A stretch of DNA of 64,000 nucleotides from Oenanthe sinensis (taxonomy: Eukaryota > Streptophyta > Magnoliopsida > Apiales > Apiaceae): the NCBI GenBank assembly GCA_028671895.1, contig CM053809.1, positions 4,323,501 through 4,387,500 of the forward strand, given 5' to 3'. The notes below the pieces were generated by a model. It was not told the origin of the DNA. It did no database searches and was given only the letters and a program-made list of their open reading frames with translations. The translations under genes were made by a program, and so were the position numbers. Below, piece by piece: positions 23,938-36,200 of the stretch. Position 1 is the stretch's first letter. Each line of letters starts with the position of its first letter.

Positions 23938-24561
23938 TGATGCAGTAGCATTATGGCTGATCTATTTGATCTCATTGGAATCTATTGAAAAATATTATGA
24001 AGCTAATAATCATCTTAATTGTCACATGGGTTGATTTATGATGCTAGGGTTATTATTATATAATTATTAAGTAGATTCTTGCTTGTAAGTTTTTACCTTT
24101 CACTTGAAAGGGTTTTTCCTGTTTTAAGCACTTAGGATTTATTTTTCTAGTTGAATTTGGTTTTGATGAAATTCCTATTTGGATTGGGCTTTTGATTGGT
24201 TTCCAAGTTGGATTCAAGTATTAGCAAATTCTTAGTTGATTTTGAATCTAATTTAGAATCCCAATAGTTTTAGGTTAAGGTTATATTTCAGGCCTATATA
24301 TACCCATATATTGTAATCTTTTAGGAGAGAAGAATTTGATAAATAAAATTGTGAGTTTTATACTTGCGAAATCATAGAAAGTTAGTGGTTAATTCCTCGA
24401 TACTTTCTTATCTAGATTTCGTTTAGTTAGTGGTGATTAAATTCTTTAAGAAATCTAAACAAATCGGTCCTTTAGTTTGGTTCTGGTGATTAAATTTTTT
24501 TGGAAGTAATGTAAAGTTACTTTTCTGTTGTGAATCTGATCTACGTAGAAAATATATATCA
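23938..24561 (+). repeat. 5' LTR of gypsy element
   Basis: TGATGCAGTAGC...AATATATATCA, 624 bp. It contains GCCTATATATACCCATATATTG, probably the TATA region (about 24292-24315), and an AATAAA at about 24342. It is closely similar to the copy at 29131. Confidence 0.92.
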
Positions 24562-24564
24562 TCT

Positions 24565-24577
24565 TGGTATCAGAGCC
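24565..24577 (+). promoter_or_regulatory. Gypsy primer-binding site
   Basis: TGGTATCAGAGCC, four bases after the LTR end, complementary to initiator tRNA-Met. Confidence 0.92.
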
Positions 24578-24779
24578 ATGTTTGGCGATTTATTTTTGAA
24601 GATCTTCTTCAAAAACATGGGAAACAAGTCTGTCATATTTCGTGGTTATTTTGCGACTTCTTCTAAGGGTTTTCTTCATAAAAACGTAGGCAATATGGCT
24701 GATGTGTTTGGTGATGAATAACTGAATATTATGTGTGATTTAAAGCTATAACACTGAGAACACGCAAAGGGATAGGGAA

Positions 24780-25191
24780 ATCAAAGAATTAAAGGATCTA
24801 TTGAATGAGGTTTTAGCAAAATTAGATCAAAAAAGGGGTTCTCGTATGGATATTCCAGATTTTAATGGTGATATAAATCTTGGAAATTTTATTGAATTGT
24901 TGAAAGGCATTGAACAAATTTTTGATTACAAGAACTATGATGATAATAAGAGATTCAAAGTGGCGAGATCGAAACTTAAAGGTTATGCAAATTTTGGGGG
25001 TACGAAAATATGAAATCAAAGAGGAGAAAAGAAGGCAAAGCATGTATTGATTCTTGGGAAGCACTCAAGGTGAGAATGAAAAAACATTTTTTACCTACTG
25101 ATTTTGAACAATATATGTTTCTGAATTTAAAGGATTTTATGAAAGATTCAATCTCACATGAGGAGTATACAATTGGGTTTGATGAGGAAAC
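24780..25191 (+). pseudogene. Gypsy gag fragment cut by a solo LTR
   Basis: It reads RMDIPDFNGDINLGNFIELL, GIEQIFDYKNYDDNKRFKVA, SKLKGYANFGG, then, after a frameshift, KRRKEGKACIDSWEALKVRM, KKHFLPTDFEQYMFLNL and SISHEEYTIGFDEET. This is the retrotransposon gag domain of chromovirus-like gypsy elements. One frame change occurs at about 25005. The frame is interrupted at 25191 by the LTR insertion. Confidence 0.85.
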
Positions 25192-25659
25192 TGATATGGG
25201 ATGAAAATAGCTCTATAGGCGTAATCAATGTCGCATTAATTAGACCTGAATTGGTCTGCAAGGAAGGCCCAATTAATAAGGCCCAGAAATCTTATTATTA
25301 CATATATTTATAATTAATTAATGGGCATATTAATTAAGCCTATTAATAAAACCTAATTTTTGTCTACTTCGGAAAAGAGTAGTCTACAAGTTAAATATTC
25401 CTATAAGGAGTTGGTTTCCATTAGGAAGGATCTAGAAGCCCATCTAAGGAGGTTACTTCCTCACCAAGAATTACATTCCTACAAAGAATATGAGTTTGAA
25501 AACTTATATATATAAAACGTTTACTTTTCCCACATAAAGGAGAGATGAAACAAGCTATGTTCTTTTTCCTATATAAAGAGACTCACAATTAATTTATGAG
25601 AGGGAAAGGACTTGAACTTATCCCACATTGATGAGATTTGAGTAACAAGTCCCTCGAAC

Positions 25660-25660
<1 letters not shown>

Positions 25661-25722
<62 letters not shown>
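25661..25722. repeat. (TA)n microsatellite
   Basis: About 60 bases of uninterrupted TA dinucleotides inside the solo LTR; a shorter tract lies at about 25970-25992. Confidence 0.97.
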
Positions 25723-25725
<3 letters not shown>

Positions 25726-26009
25726 GAATGCTCAAAAGAAAATGAATATTTTGGAGAAAACTAAGGTACTTTTATCAACCGTTGATTTCTAATTGATCTG
25801 ATGGTTCATATTAAATTAGAATATTAGTTTTCTTTTCAGTTGTTTGACATTTATTTACATATATTTGGAAACTATTACAATTTTGTTAATTATATATGCT
25901 ACTATTATAATGAACGGTGTAGATGATGGTCTCTAAGTTTCCTATCTAAAAAGTTTTCTCTAGATCCCTAATATATATATATATATATATATGCATATGT
26001 TTGAATAGC

Positions 26010-28170
26010 AAGAAGGCATCATCACCGTGTCTTGAGGACACTACTAAACCTTGAGGGCATTATCAACATGCTTTAAGGGCACTACTAAGCCCCGAGGGTA
26101 CTTTCACCATTCCCCATGGGTATTACTTAGCCCCTAGGGAATCATCACCATACTTTGAGGGCACTACTAAGCCTCGAGGGCACCATCACCATGCCCCATG
26201 GGCATTACTTAGCCACAATGGCAACATTATCATGCCTTGAGGGCACTACTAAGCCCCACGGGCACCATCACCATGCCCCATTAGCATTACTTAGCATCGA
26301 GGGCAACATCACCATGCCTTGAGGGCACTACTAATCCCGGAGAGCACCATTACCATGCCCCATGGGAATTATTTAGCCCCAAGGGTATCATCATCATACC
26401 TTTAGTGCACTACTAAACCCCAAGGGCATCATCACCATACCTCATTGGAATTACTTAGCCTCGAGGGCATCATCACCATGTCTTGAGGGCACTACTAAGC
26501 CCCAAGGGCACCATCACAATGGGCATTACTTATCCTCGAAGGCATCATTACCATTCCTTGAGGGAACTACTACACCCCAAAAGCACCATCACCATTCCCC
26601 ATGGGCATTACTTATCCCCGATGGAATCATCACTATGCCTTGAGGGCACTACTAAGCCCCAAAGGCACCATTACTATGCCCCATGAGCATTACTTAGCCC
26701 CTAGGGATTCATAATCATGCCTTGAGGGCACTACTAAGCCTTGAGGGCACCATCACCATTCCCCATGGGCATTATTTAGCCCTGAGGGCATCATCACCGT
26801 GCCTTGAGGGCCATACTAAGCTCCGAGGGCACCATTACCATGCCCTATGGGCATTACTTAGCCTCGAGGGCATCATCAACATGCCACGAAGGCACTACAA
26901 AATCTTGAGGGCACCATCACCATGCCCCATGGGCATTACTTAGCCCCGAGGGCATCATCATCATGCCTTGAGGGCACTACTAAGCCCCGAGAGCACCATC
27001 ACCGTGCCCCATGGGTAATACTTAACCCTGAGGACATCATCAACATGCCTTAAAGGCACTAATAAGTCTCGAGAGCACCATCACCATGGGCATTACTTAG
27101 CCCCGATGGCATCATCGCAATGCCTTAAGGGTACTACTAAACCCCGAGGGGACCATCACCATGCCCCATGGGCAATACTTAGTCCTGAGGGAATAATCAC
27201 CATGCCCTAAGGGCACTATTAAGCCCCAAGGGTACCATCACCAGGCTCCATGGAAATACTTAGCCCCGAGGGCATCGTCACCATGCCTTGAGGGCACTAC
27301 TAAGCTCCGAAGGCACCATCACCATTCCCCATGGGCATTACTTAGCCCTGAGGGCATCATCATCATGCCTTGAGGGTACTACTAAACCCCGAGGGCATCA
27401 TCACTATGCCCCATGGGAACTCCTAAGCACTGAGGGTGTAAGCCATGAGGGCATAATCACCATGCTCTACGGGCACTATTAAGTCCTGAGGGCACCACCA
27501 CCATGCTCAATGAGCATTACTTAGTCCCGAGAGAAATATCACCATACTTTGAGGACACTACTAAGCCCCAAGGGCACCATCGCCATGTCCCATGGGCATT
27601 ACTTAGCCCTGGGAGAATCATCACAATGTCTTTAGGGCACTTTTAAGCTCTGAGAGAACCATCATCATACCCCATGGGTATTACTTAACCCTGATGGTAT
27701 CATCACCATGCCTTGAGGATACTACTAAACCCCGAGGGCACCATCACTATGCCCCATGGGCACTTCTAAGGCCCGAGGGCGTAAGCCACGAAGGCAAAAT
27801 CACCATGCTCTACGGGCACTATTAAGTCCCGAGGGTATCATTATAACTAATCCTCGAGGGCATCATCACCGAACTCTGTGGGCAATACTAAGCTCATACG
27901 GCATTACCATCAAGCTCATCCGACACTACTAAACCCCGAGGGCATCATCACCAAGCCATGTGGGCGTTACTAAGCCTCGAGGGCATCATCACCATGCCCC
28001 ATATGCACTATTAAGCCCCGAGGGCAATATCACCAAACCTAACGAACATTACTAAGCTTTGAGGGCATCATCACTGAGCCCAACGAGCATTACTAAGCCT
28101 ATCATCACCATTCCCTATGAGCACTACTAAGCCCCGAGGACATCACCATCAAGTTTCGAGGGCATTATCC
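26010..28170. repeat. 82-bp minisatellite built from two 41-bp halves, about 26 units
   Basis: GAGGGCACTACTAAGCC recurs at 26157, 26239, 26321 and about 26484, giving an 82-bp period. It alternates with a related half unit (CATGGGCATTACTTAGCC, then GAGGGCATCATCACCATG). Units vary by substitutions and small indels and degrade towards the right. Open frames inside it are by-products of the repeat. Confidence 0.93.
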
Positions 28171-28395
28171 ATCAAGTTTCCTAACCCTAATATGATTTTA
28201 AGACTCCCAACGTCTATGTAAATGGCCTAACCCCTCGTTATTAGAACTACGTCCTGGCTTGATTCTCAACACGCTTGAGATACGTAGGTATCTTGCTAGA
28301 ACATATATAGTTCCAACAAGCAACCACATCTATTAAAGCTCGACAAGCTCCGACACACATCGCAATCAATAAACCCTAGTTTTTAATCCATAACA

Positions 28396-29130
28396 TAAAC
28401 AATTCTTGCAAAAAACGTGGTTGAATTATGTGCCAAAATTACTCCCAAATTTGATAACTCAACACATTTAATTATGGAAGATAAGAAGATTTGTGGTGAG
28501 TGAAAGGGGCATAGACATATACAAGAGGGCTGGTCTAATATTCAAATTTTGAATTTGCCTGACAATCTGACATTGAGGAGATCGATGCAACTTATTCTTT
28601 CAAGATGATAGAAATCGATGAAGAAGAGGGTAAGATAAGGACGAATGAGAATGGAAAACAATGTACTTCTGAAGTTGAACCTGTAGTTGCACATCTAACA
28701 CCTAATGAGAAGCTTATCGGGAAGGAATGGGAATAAGACGATCATCATAACTTCTTGATTAATCCTACACCACCTTTATCAGATTATTTTAATCCTTTTG
28801 AGGTCGAGTGTGATACTAATGGTTTTGGGGCTATTTTGGTTCAAGAGAAAAGATATGTCAATTTTCTAGGCATAGCCATCATGTTGAGAACTACTAAAAC
28901 ACCAAAAAAAAATCTTCCAGTTTCTTCCAAAGGTATGTTGCATGGGGCTGAAATTTGATGTTTTCAAGTTTGGTTATAGATCATCTCATTGTGTGCTGAT
29001 TCTTAAATTTTATAAAACTCATGGAAGAGTTTTTTTCAAAGGATAGGAGAATGATGCGAAGTATGACATTAATCTAGTCATATGTATTTATTGTTCAATT
29101 GAGGACAATTGTTTTCGAAGAAGTGCTGTA
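28396..29130 (+). pseudogene. Gypsy internal remnant with RNase H scrap
   Basis: It continues the gag-bearing element after the solo LTR. At 28755-28958 it reads NPFEVECDTNGFGAILVQEK, recalling the start of gypsy RNase H (PFVVECDASGxGxGAVLxQ), then drifts out of frame. Upstream, LTPNEKLIGKEWE is a probable end-of-gag or protease linker. The rest of pol has been deleted. Confidence 0.6.
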
Positions 29131-29789
29131 TGATGCTGAAGTATTATGGTTGATCTATTTGATCTCATTGGAATCTATTGGAAAATATTATGAAGCTAAT
29201 AATCAGCTCTATTGAAAAATATTATGAAGCCAATAATCAGCTTAATTGTCATATGGGCTGATTTATCACGCTAGGGTTATTATTATATAATTATTAAGTA
29301 GATTTTGACTTGCAAGTTTTTACCTTCCACTTGAAAAGGTTTTTCTTATTTTAAGCACTTAGGATTTATTTTTCTAATTGAATTTGGTTTTGATGTAATT
29401 CTTACTTGGATTGGGGTTTTGATTGGTTTCCAAGTTTCCAAGATGGATTCAAGTATTAGCAGATTCCTATCTAATTTTGAATCTCAATAGTTTTAGGTTA
29501 AGGTTATATTTCAGTTCTATATATACCTATATATTGTAATCTTTTATTAGAGAAGAATTTGATAAATAAAATTGTGAGTTTTATACTTGTAAAATCGTAG
29601 AAAGTTGGTTGTTAATTCCTTTATACTTTTTTTATCTATATTTCGTTTAGTTTGTGAGTGATTAAATTATTTAAGAAATCTAAACAAATCGATCGTTTAG
29701 TTTTGTTTCTTGGTGATTAATTTTTTTATGAAAGCAATTTAAAGTTACTTTCCCATTGCGAATCTGATCTACGTAGAAAATATACATCA
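29131..29789 (+). repeat. 3' LTR of gypsy element
   Basis: TGATGCTGAAGT...AATATACATCA, 659 bp. It is longer than the 5' copy by 35 bp because a segment around GAAAATATTATGAAGC is tandemly duplicated near its start (about 29185-29250). Confidence 0.92.
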
Positions 29790-29794
29790 CATCC

Positions 29795-30281
29795 TCTAAA
29801 TAATCATGACCAATTACAAACCATTCCCCTTTTAAAATGGTGCACACCCTCGTGCACATCTGGAACTACACCATGAGTACACCAAAGTGAGCAACATAAC
29901 TCCTCCACCGAGTGACATACATCGACTGACGTTGGAAGGTTGTCTAGTCCATGCCGAATATAGCCATTGATCATTTTTCATGTGTGCTCAACTGACAATA
30001 GCTTTTGCTTCTTTCAAATCGGCTCTTATGCTAATTGTTATAAGGTTTATACGGCATGCCAGCACTACAGCAGAGAAGTTAGGTTTCGTCATGTCTTGGG
30101 CTCAACAGGAAAGCCGTTCAAGCTCCCAACCAGCACTGCACACAACTACATATGGCAACTACCTCCCCTCAACATTAAACACAAAACTGACTAACGTTTC
30201 TAAACAATCACGGCCCATTACAACTACCACTTTTCCAAATCTTATTCATGTGTTCATTCTTCTACGGTTCTGCCAATCCTC

Positions 30282-30312
<31 letters not shown>

Positions 30313-31342
30313 TTTAGAAATTTATACTTCAGTTTAATAACTTAAATAAACCCATTTTATTAACCCTTACCTCACGGGATCACTTGGCTGTATATAAAAA
30401 ATAATATACAAATATTATTTTATTAACCTAAATTTTTATTCGGCACTTACATTAACCTAAAATATACAAATACATTTTATTAACCTAAATTTTTATTTCA
30501 GTTTAATGTGAGCTCGTGAAAGCCGTAAAGTTTGAGGAACTACTTACAGCTGCTTCTGTAGTTCCAGTAATCTCCATATTATAACACATCAACATGGTAA
30601 GTTCAGAAATCTTACACTACTGCAACAACAAATATATACAAACATCATAAGCTAAGAAGGCGCCTTTCAAGCACATTCAAAACCAAATTGATAGTGTCTT
30701 CTACGACAAAACATCATGCAACCCAATTCTTTACAGTATTCCAGATTCAGAAATTAGAATGAGGTATCAAGTATGATAATAGAAATGGTAAAAAGAACAG
30801 CAAGGATAGCTGGACAATTGAACAGAAACATCACGAAAGGAGATTATAACCTTCATACATCTTTGGCAGGCAATCTCCATCACATACGTTTTAATTGCCA
30901 CATAGATTGATCCACATCTAAGCTTCTAAACAAAAATAAAAAGTACACAAATCGAGAAAAAAAAATGTCCAACCTGCTCATAAACAAAGAGCTCAAATAC
31001 GAAAAGAAAAACATAAAACACTTGCATTACAATACCAAAAAATAGTTGCAACTCAGATTAAAAAACACATGGACGCTTTCTATGATAAGTTGCTCACAAA
31101 GTTTATACAATTAAAAGCTCAGTCATCAACCTAAAACAGGAGCTACAACCGAGTTCGAGAAAAAGGACGTGAAGAAATTTCGTATACCCAACGTAATATG
31201 AGGTATTCATTTCAGGTGTCTAATTCAACATACAAAGCACTGAACAATACAACAATTATAGGTATATACAAGATACATAAATAATCAAACATTGTGGAAG
31301 ATTGTTACAAATATATTTAAGGGCTATATATTAACATCTTGA
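29795..31342. other. Gap between gypsy element and SBH stop codon; includes SBH 3' UTR
   Basis: No coding domain was seen on either strand. A (TA)n tract lies at about 30281-30308, and a phrase resembling TTTTATTAACCTAAATTTTTAT occurs at about 30415 and 30473. The part nearest 31342 is presumably the SBH 3' UTR, but I could not choose a poly(A) site. Confidence 0.5.
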
Positions 31343-31900
31343 TCAGCTCTCCTTGTACTCTTTAGCAGGTCGTGCTTCGAGGCCCCCTTCTGCTCTCTTC
31401 TGAAGTGTGTAGGGCATGTGAGTGCCAAGAACTCTATCCCATACAACAAAAAATGGCTGTGAAAAGTTATATTTGGTACCATAACGCTGATGGTGAATAT
31501 CATGGTATGCAGAGTTATTACTAAATAATAAATGGAACGGATTTCCAGGGAGCCACAACCCACAATGGTCGTCAACTGTTTTAATGGTTGCAAAGGAAAA
31601 GAAGAAGATGGAAGCGCGAGGGGACATGCCCGACAAGAGGAAAGACAGAGCTCCACCCACTGTATCTAGGAGAAGTCCCTCTATTGGATGATTGTAGAGA
31701 GCTCCGTAAGCATAAGGGACAACAAGACGATGGTGTTGAGAATGTATGTGTCGATACAAGAACTTATTTTGGTGCATGTATCTATGCATCATATATTGCC
31801 AGGTATCCAATACTGCCATTGCAACAAGGAATTGTCTCGCAAGAACAATGAATGAAGACTGCTGCTCCCCTATGGTGGCATCAGAATCATCTCCAGTAAC
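31343..31900 (-). CDS. SBH1: SBH exon 2
   Basis: It starts at 31900 after the acceptor TTTTGTAG and opens VTGDDSDATIGEQQSSFIVL. It carries the three His boxes and a TGA stop at 31345-31343. Confidence 0.95.
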   Translation of the reverse strand, partial: VTGDDSDATIGEQQSSFIVLARQFLVAMAVLDTWQYMMHRYMHQNKFLYRHIHSQHHRLVVPYAYGALYNHPIEGLLLDTVGGALSFLLSGMSPRASIFFFSFATIKTVDDHCGLWLPGNPFHLLFSNNSAYHDIHHQRYGTKYNFSQPFFVVWDRVLGTHMPYTLQKRAEGGLEARPAKEYKES

Positions 31901-33221
31901 CTACAAAATTACATAATATTAGAACATATGAGTTCATCAAGTAGTCTTACACAGTTGTGTATCAACTCACCATCACACATAATAGATGCACAATGCAGAA
32001 TTATCAAGTCAATCCAATGTGAAATATATATTATCATTAGCATTCCCATTTTTTTTATATATATTAAAAAATTATATCCTATGTATTGGAGGGATTTTAT
32101 CCAAAACCTTGTTATTGCAAAATAAATTGATAATGTTAGATCTTAAATTAAATATATGTGAGTCATTGGATCTAATATTAGGGAATATTATTTTCAGTCT
32201 ATGGTTCAAATCTCATAAACAACATATTAAAAATGAATATTAATATTACTAGCTTTAAAGAAAAAATCTAGAGTTCGAATCTCATCACCCACATATTAAA
32301 ATTTATTTTTTTACATTATTGACTCTAAAGATATTTAAAATATCTATGATCTGAATTCAGTCAATAATATATTAAAATCAAACTTTAGATTATTGTAATT
32401 AAAAATAGTAACAAATGTTAAAAGAGGTCACGAGTGGAGAGGCCATATTGATGATCACACACACATACACATCTAGTAGCAATGTAGTATTACACACTTT
32501 TTACAATTTAAAATATACATAATATATTCAGTATCATCTTCATCTCTACTGATACAACATCACCACTATCATTATTGCTTCATTCATCACCACATTCTTT
32601 TGACTGCCAGCATCATCACTGCCGTACCATCAAACTGGCGTCACTTACCATTACAACCACCTGCAAAGTTCAATCTACTTCCAATCACCACCAACACCGT
32701 CACCATCGTATCACGATTTTTACACCATTAAATTCCAACATCACAATAAGTAAACAGTTGCATCAACTGATTTCACAAAAAAAGTTGACTTGTACAGTTG
32801 GATACTTGAATTTGGTGATTTCAATAGAGCATACAAATCAATAAATTCTATAGCAAAAATCATCAATTTCTAAGCACAAATCTTCAAATCTGTATACAAA
32901 TTTCTAGCAAAAATCTTCAATTTCTAAAGTAGAAACACAAATCACTAATTTTAGCGTTTTGTGTACATGTAAGTGGTGGAGGAGGAGATCTTAATTGAGA
33001 TCGAGATTTCAAGTGATGTCGCTGAAAAGAAAAAGATATAGCAATAGTGATAGGGAGAATAGGAACTGGTGATAATAAATTGAAGGAGGGTGGAATCGTG
33101 GAAATAGCTTGAGGGGGATGAATGAGAGTGAACCGGATATGTGGTTATATTAAATTGAATTTTAAAAACAAGTAAATATGATTAGTTTTTGGTTTAATTT
33201 TAGTTTCTATCTGATGAAAAG

Positions 33222-33272
<51 letters not shown>

Positions 33273-36200
33273 AAATTAAAAGTGTATATAAGAAGTTGTG
33301 CGTAAATAAAATAAAATTAAAAGTGTATATAAGAAGTAAGCTCAGCACATGAGCAAGAGAGAAGAGAGAATTACAAACTGAAATGTTTAATATTGCATAA
33401 AGAGAAGCGTGCTTACAACTGAAAATAAACTCTCTATTTATAGAGAGAAAAGATGCTTGACAAACATGCTTGTACAAACAACTTTTGAAAAAGTAAAAGT
33501 AAATATGCTAAAGTAAAAGCATTATTGATACCGGGTGCTACTTTGGGCCCCATCGACATATCGAATAATTTTACTTTAAGCAAGAAAACAAAAAACTTTA
33601 AATAAAGCAAACATTATTGCTATAATAACCTATAAGGTGGCAGACAAACTTCAGACTAACTTATCTTCAAATCTGCATCAAATCTTGACCTTTGTTATCC
33701 CGTGAGATTACACTGTCGGAGGAGAATCTTTTCAAAGACTAAAGTTCTCTTTCTCTTTCTTTGAAGCTTCACCAATAAAAATTGTAGATAAACGAAATCC
33801 AATTCAATTTCGTCAACGGACCTATTAGTCCTTTCTTCCAGAGTTGTTGTTCGATATTTCTTAAAATGAGCATCAATTTTTTATCTAACTCGAGGATTTT
33901 CCTCTTATCTTTCTTCAACCTTTTAAAGGCTGTCTTGAACCAAGTCATTGAATTGCACCTTTACCCTTGTCCTTGGATTGAATAGAGGCAATTAAAGAAT
34001 CCCAGAAATCTTCAGGAGTAGGCTCAACAGCTTGAGATTCGCCTGCTAAGCAATTAAAAGTATTAGCTGAGTCTATTGATCCCGGAGAAGATACAGTCTT
34101 CATAGATTTATCATCTTCCTTTGTATTAGGAAAATTCTTGAAAAATTGGGTTTTCATATGGTCAAGGATTCTAACCATAATTTCTTCTTCTGATTCACAA
34201 GGATATTTCTTTTGGAAGTAATCTTTTAGACTACTGATAGAATCCTTATTAGACTCATGTCTCTTGATCTCACTATTTTTATCTTGAGAAATAGTAGTTT
34301 TAATATTTACTACTATTTTCTGAACATCTTCCTCAATCATCCCTTTCCACCATTTGAAGAAAAAGGTTCTATAAAGAACTGGGATGCATAATTTATCAGT
34401 ATCAATTGCTACTGCCCATCTCCATATCCATGGAATTTAGAATTTAGTTATAAAGAAAAAAGGACATTGTCCAAACATTAAACTTTCTGACGTCTTATTC
34501 AATACTAATGGACTATTATCACTCCAAGAATTGTATAAATCCTTAATAGCTTTAGGAAGAATTTCTGTAGAAGGACCAAATTTTGACCACCATTCTATAA
34601 ACCAATTTGGAACTTGTTTGTCCAGAATTTCTGGATTCACCGAGAAAAACCAAGAATGTTTATTCTTGGGATTCTGATAATAAAAAGCTTTGGAGAAAGC
34701 CTGGATATAATCCCAATAGTTATAGTAAATATATTTACCTTCTGCTACTTTGATAGCCTTTTCTCCATTTGGATTTAATCCCCATTCTTTTGGAGATAAT
34801 ACCTTGTTAATATGGCACTTGCTGAAGTTTATAAAGCTTTCAGGGTTATTATTCTGAAAGTGATGAGTTATAGTTACTGATTCAGTAACTGTCAACAAAA
34901 TCTCTAAATTTTGCCTGGCTTGATTTTGCAAACCTGGATATCCTCTTGATTCAAGATATCTTGTCTTAATAAACCACCCATCATTATGAGCAATCTCTAT
35001 GTCTTCATTCTCAATATACAGAATGATTTCCCTATTAGGATTTTCGAAGAATTCTGGTTCTTCATTTTCAGCTGCTGCTTTGTAAGATATTATCTTACTA
35101 GATGATGAGGAAGGTATTTCTTCCTTTTTCATAGGAGTAGGAGGTGCAGGCAATTGTTGCACACGTCATGCATGCCCTACTCCTATGACGTGTGCAACAA
35201 TTGCCTGCACCTCCTACTCCTATGAAAAAGGAAGAAATACCTTCCTCATCATCTAGTAAGATAATATCTTACAAAGCAGCAGCTGAAAATGAAGAACCAG
35301 AATTCTTCGAAAATCCTAATAGGGAAATCATTCTGTATATTGAGAATGAAGACATAGAGATTGCTCATAATGATGGGTGGTTTATTAAGACAAGATATCT
35401 TGAATCAAGAGGATATCCAGGTTTGCAAAATCAAGCCAGGCAAAATTTAGAGATTTTGTTGACAGTTACTGAATCAGTAACTATAACTCATCACTTTCAG
35501 AATAATAACCCTGAAAGCTTTATAAACTTCAGCAAGTGTCATATTAACAAGGTATTATCTCCAAAAGAATGGGGATTAAATCCAAATGGAGAAAAGGCTA
35601 TCAAAGTAGCAGAAGGTAAATATATTTACTATAACTATTGGGATTATATCCAGGCTTTCTCCAAAGCTTTTTATTATCAGAATCCCAAGAATAAACATTC
35701 TTGGTTTTTCTCGGTGAATCCAGAAATTCTGGACAAACAAGTTCCAAATTGGTTTATAGAATGGTGGTCAAAATTTGGTCCTTCTACAGAAATTCTTCCT
35801 AAAGCTATTAAGGATTTATACAATTCTTGGAGTGATAATAGTCCATTAGTATTGAATAAGACGTCAGAAAGTTTAATGTTTGGACAATGTCCTTTTTTCT
35901 TTATAACTAAATTCTAAATTCCATGGATATGGAGATGGGCAGTAGCAATTGATACTGATAAATTATGCATCCCAGTTCTTTATAGAACCTTTTTCTTCAA
36001 ATGGTGGAAAGGGATGATTGAGGAAGATGTTCAGAAAATAGTAGTAAATATTAAAACTACTATTTCTCAAGATAAAAATAGTGAGATCAAGAGACATGAG
36101 TCTAATAAGGATTCTATCAGTAGTCTAAAAGATTACTTCCAAAAGAAATATCCTTGTGAATCAGAAGAAGAAATTATGGTTAGAATCCTTGACCATATGA

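Larger units (their letters stand above)
25192..28395 (+). mobile_element. Solo LTR (Tat/gypsy family) with internal minisatellite
   Basis: It starts TGATATGGGATGAAAATAG and ends TTTTTAATCCATAACA. The same ends, with clear internal similarity, occur in the LTR at 46293-46799, where a primer site follows directly. Flanks are GAAAC on the left and TAAAC on the right, a target duplication with one mismatch. No internal genes exist, so it is a solo LTR left by recombination. At 3.2 kb it is more than six times its 507-bp relative, the excess being a (TA)n tract and an 82-bp tandem array. Confidence 0.85.
23938..29789 (+). mobile_element. Gypsy LTR retrotransposon with internal deletion, TSD CATCC
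   Basis: Two direct LTRs (23938-24561 and 29131-29789) are bounded by the 5-bp duplication CATCC at 23933-23937 and 29790-29794, proving a single insertion. Inside are a tRNA-Met primer site, a gypsy gag fragment, a nested solo LTR (25192-28395) and a scrap of RNase H. Protease, most of reverse transcriptase and integrase are gone, so the element is non-autonomous. Confidence 0.93.

Noticed and set aside
26010..28170. CRISPR-like array
   Set aside because: Units are contiguous 82-bp tandem repeats with no unique spacers, in a plant LTR. ORFs inside are repeat by-products.
29967..30345. 75- and 121-aa ORFs between the gypsy element and SBH
   Set aside because: No recognisable domain, overlapping frames, and one ends in (TA)n-coded residues; likely chance.
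31588..31851. 87-aa plus-strand ORF opposite SBH exon 2
   Set aside because: Antisense shadow of the conserved hydroxylase exon, with Arg/Lys-rich nonsense composition.
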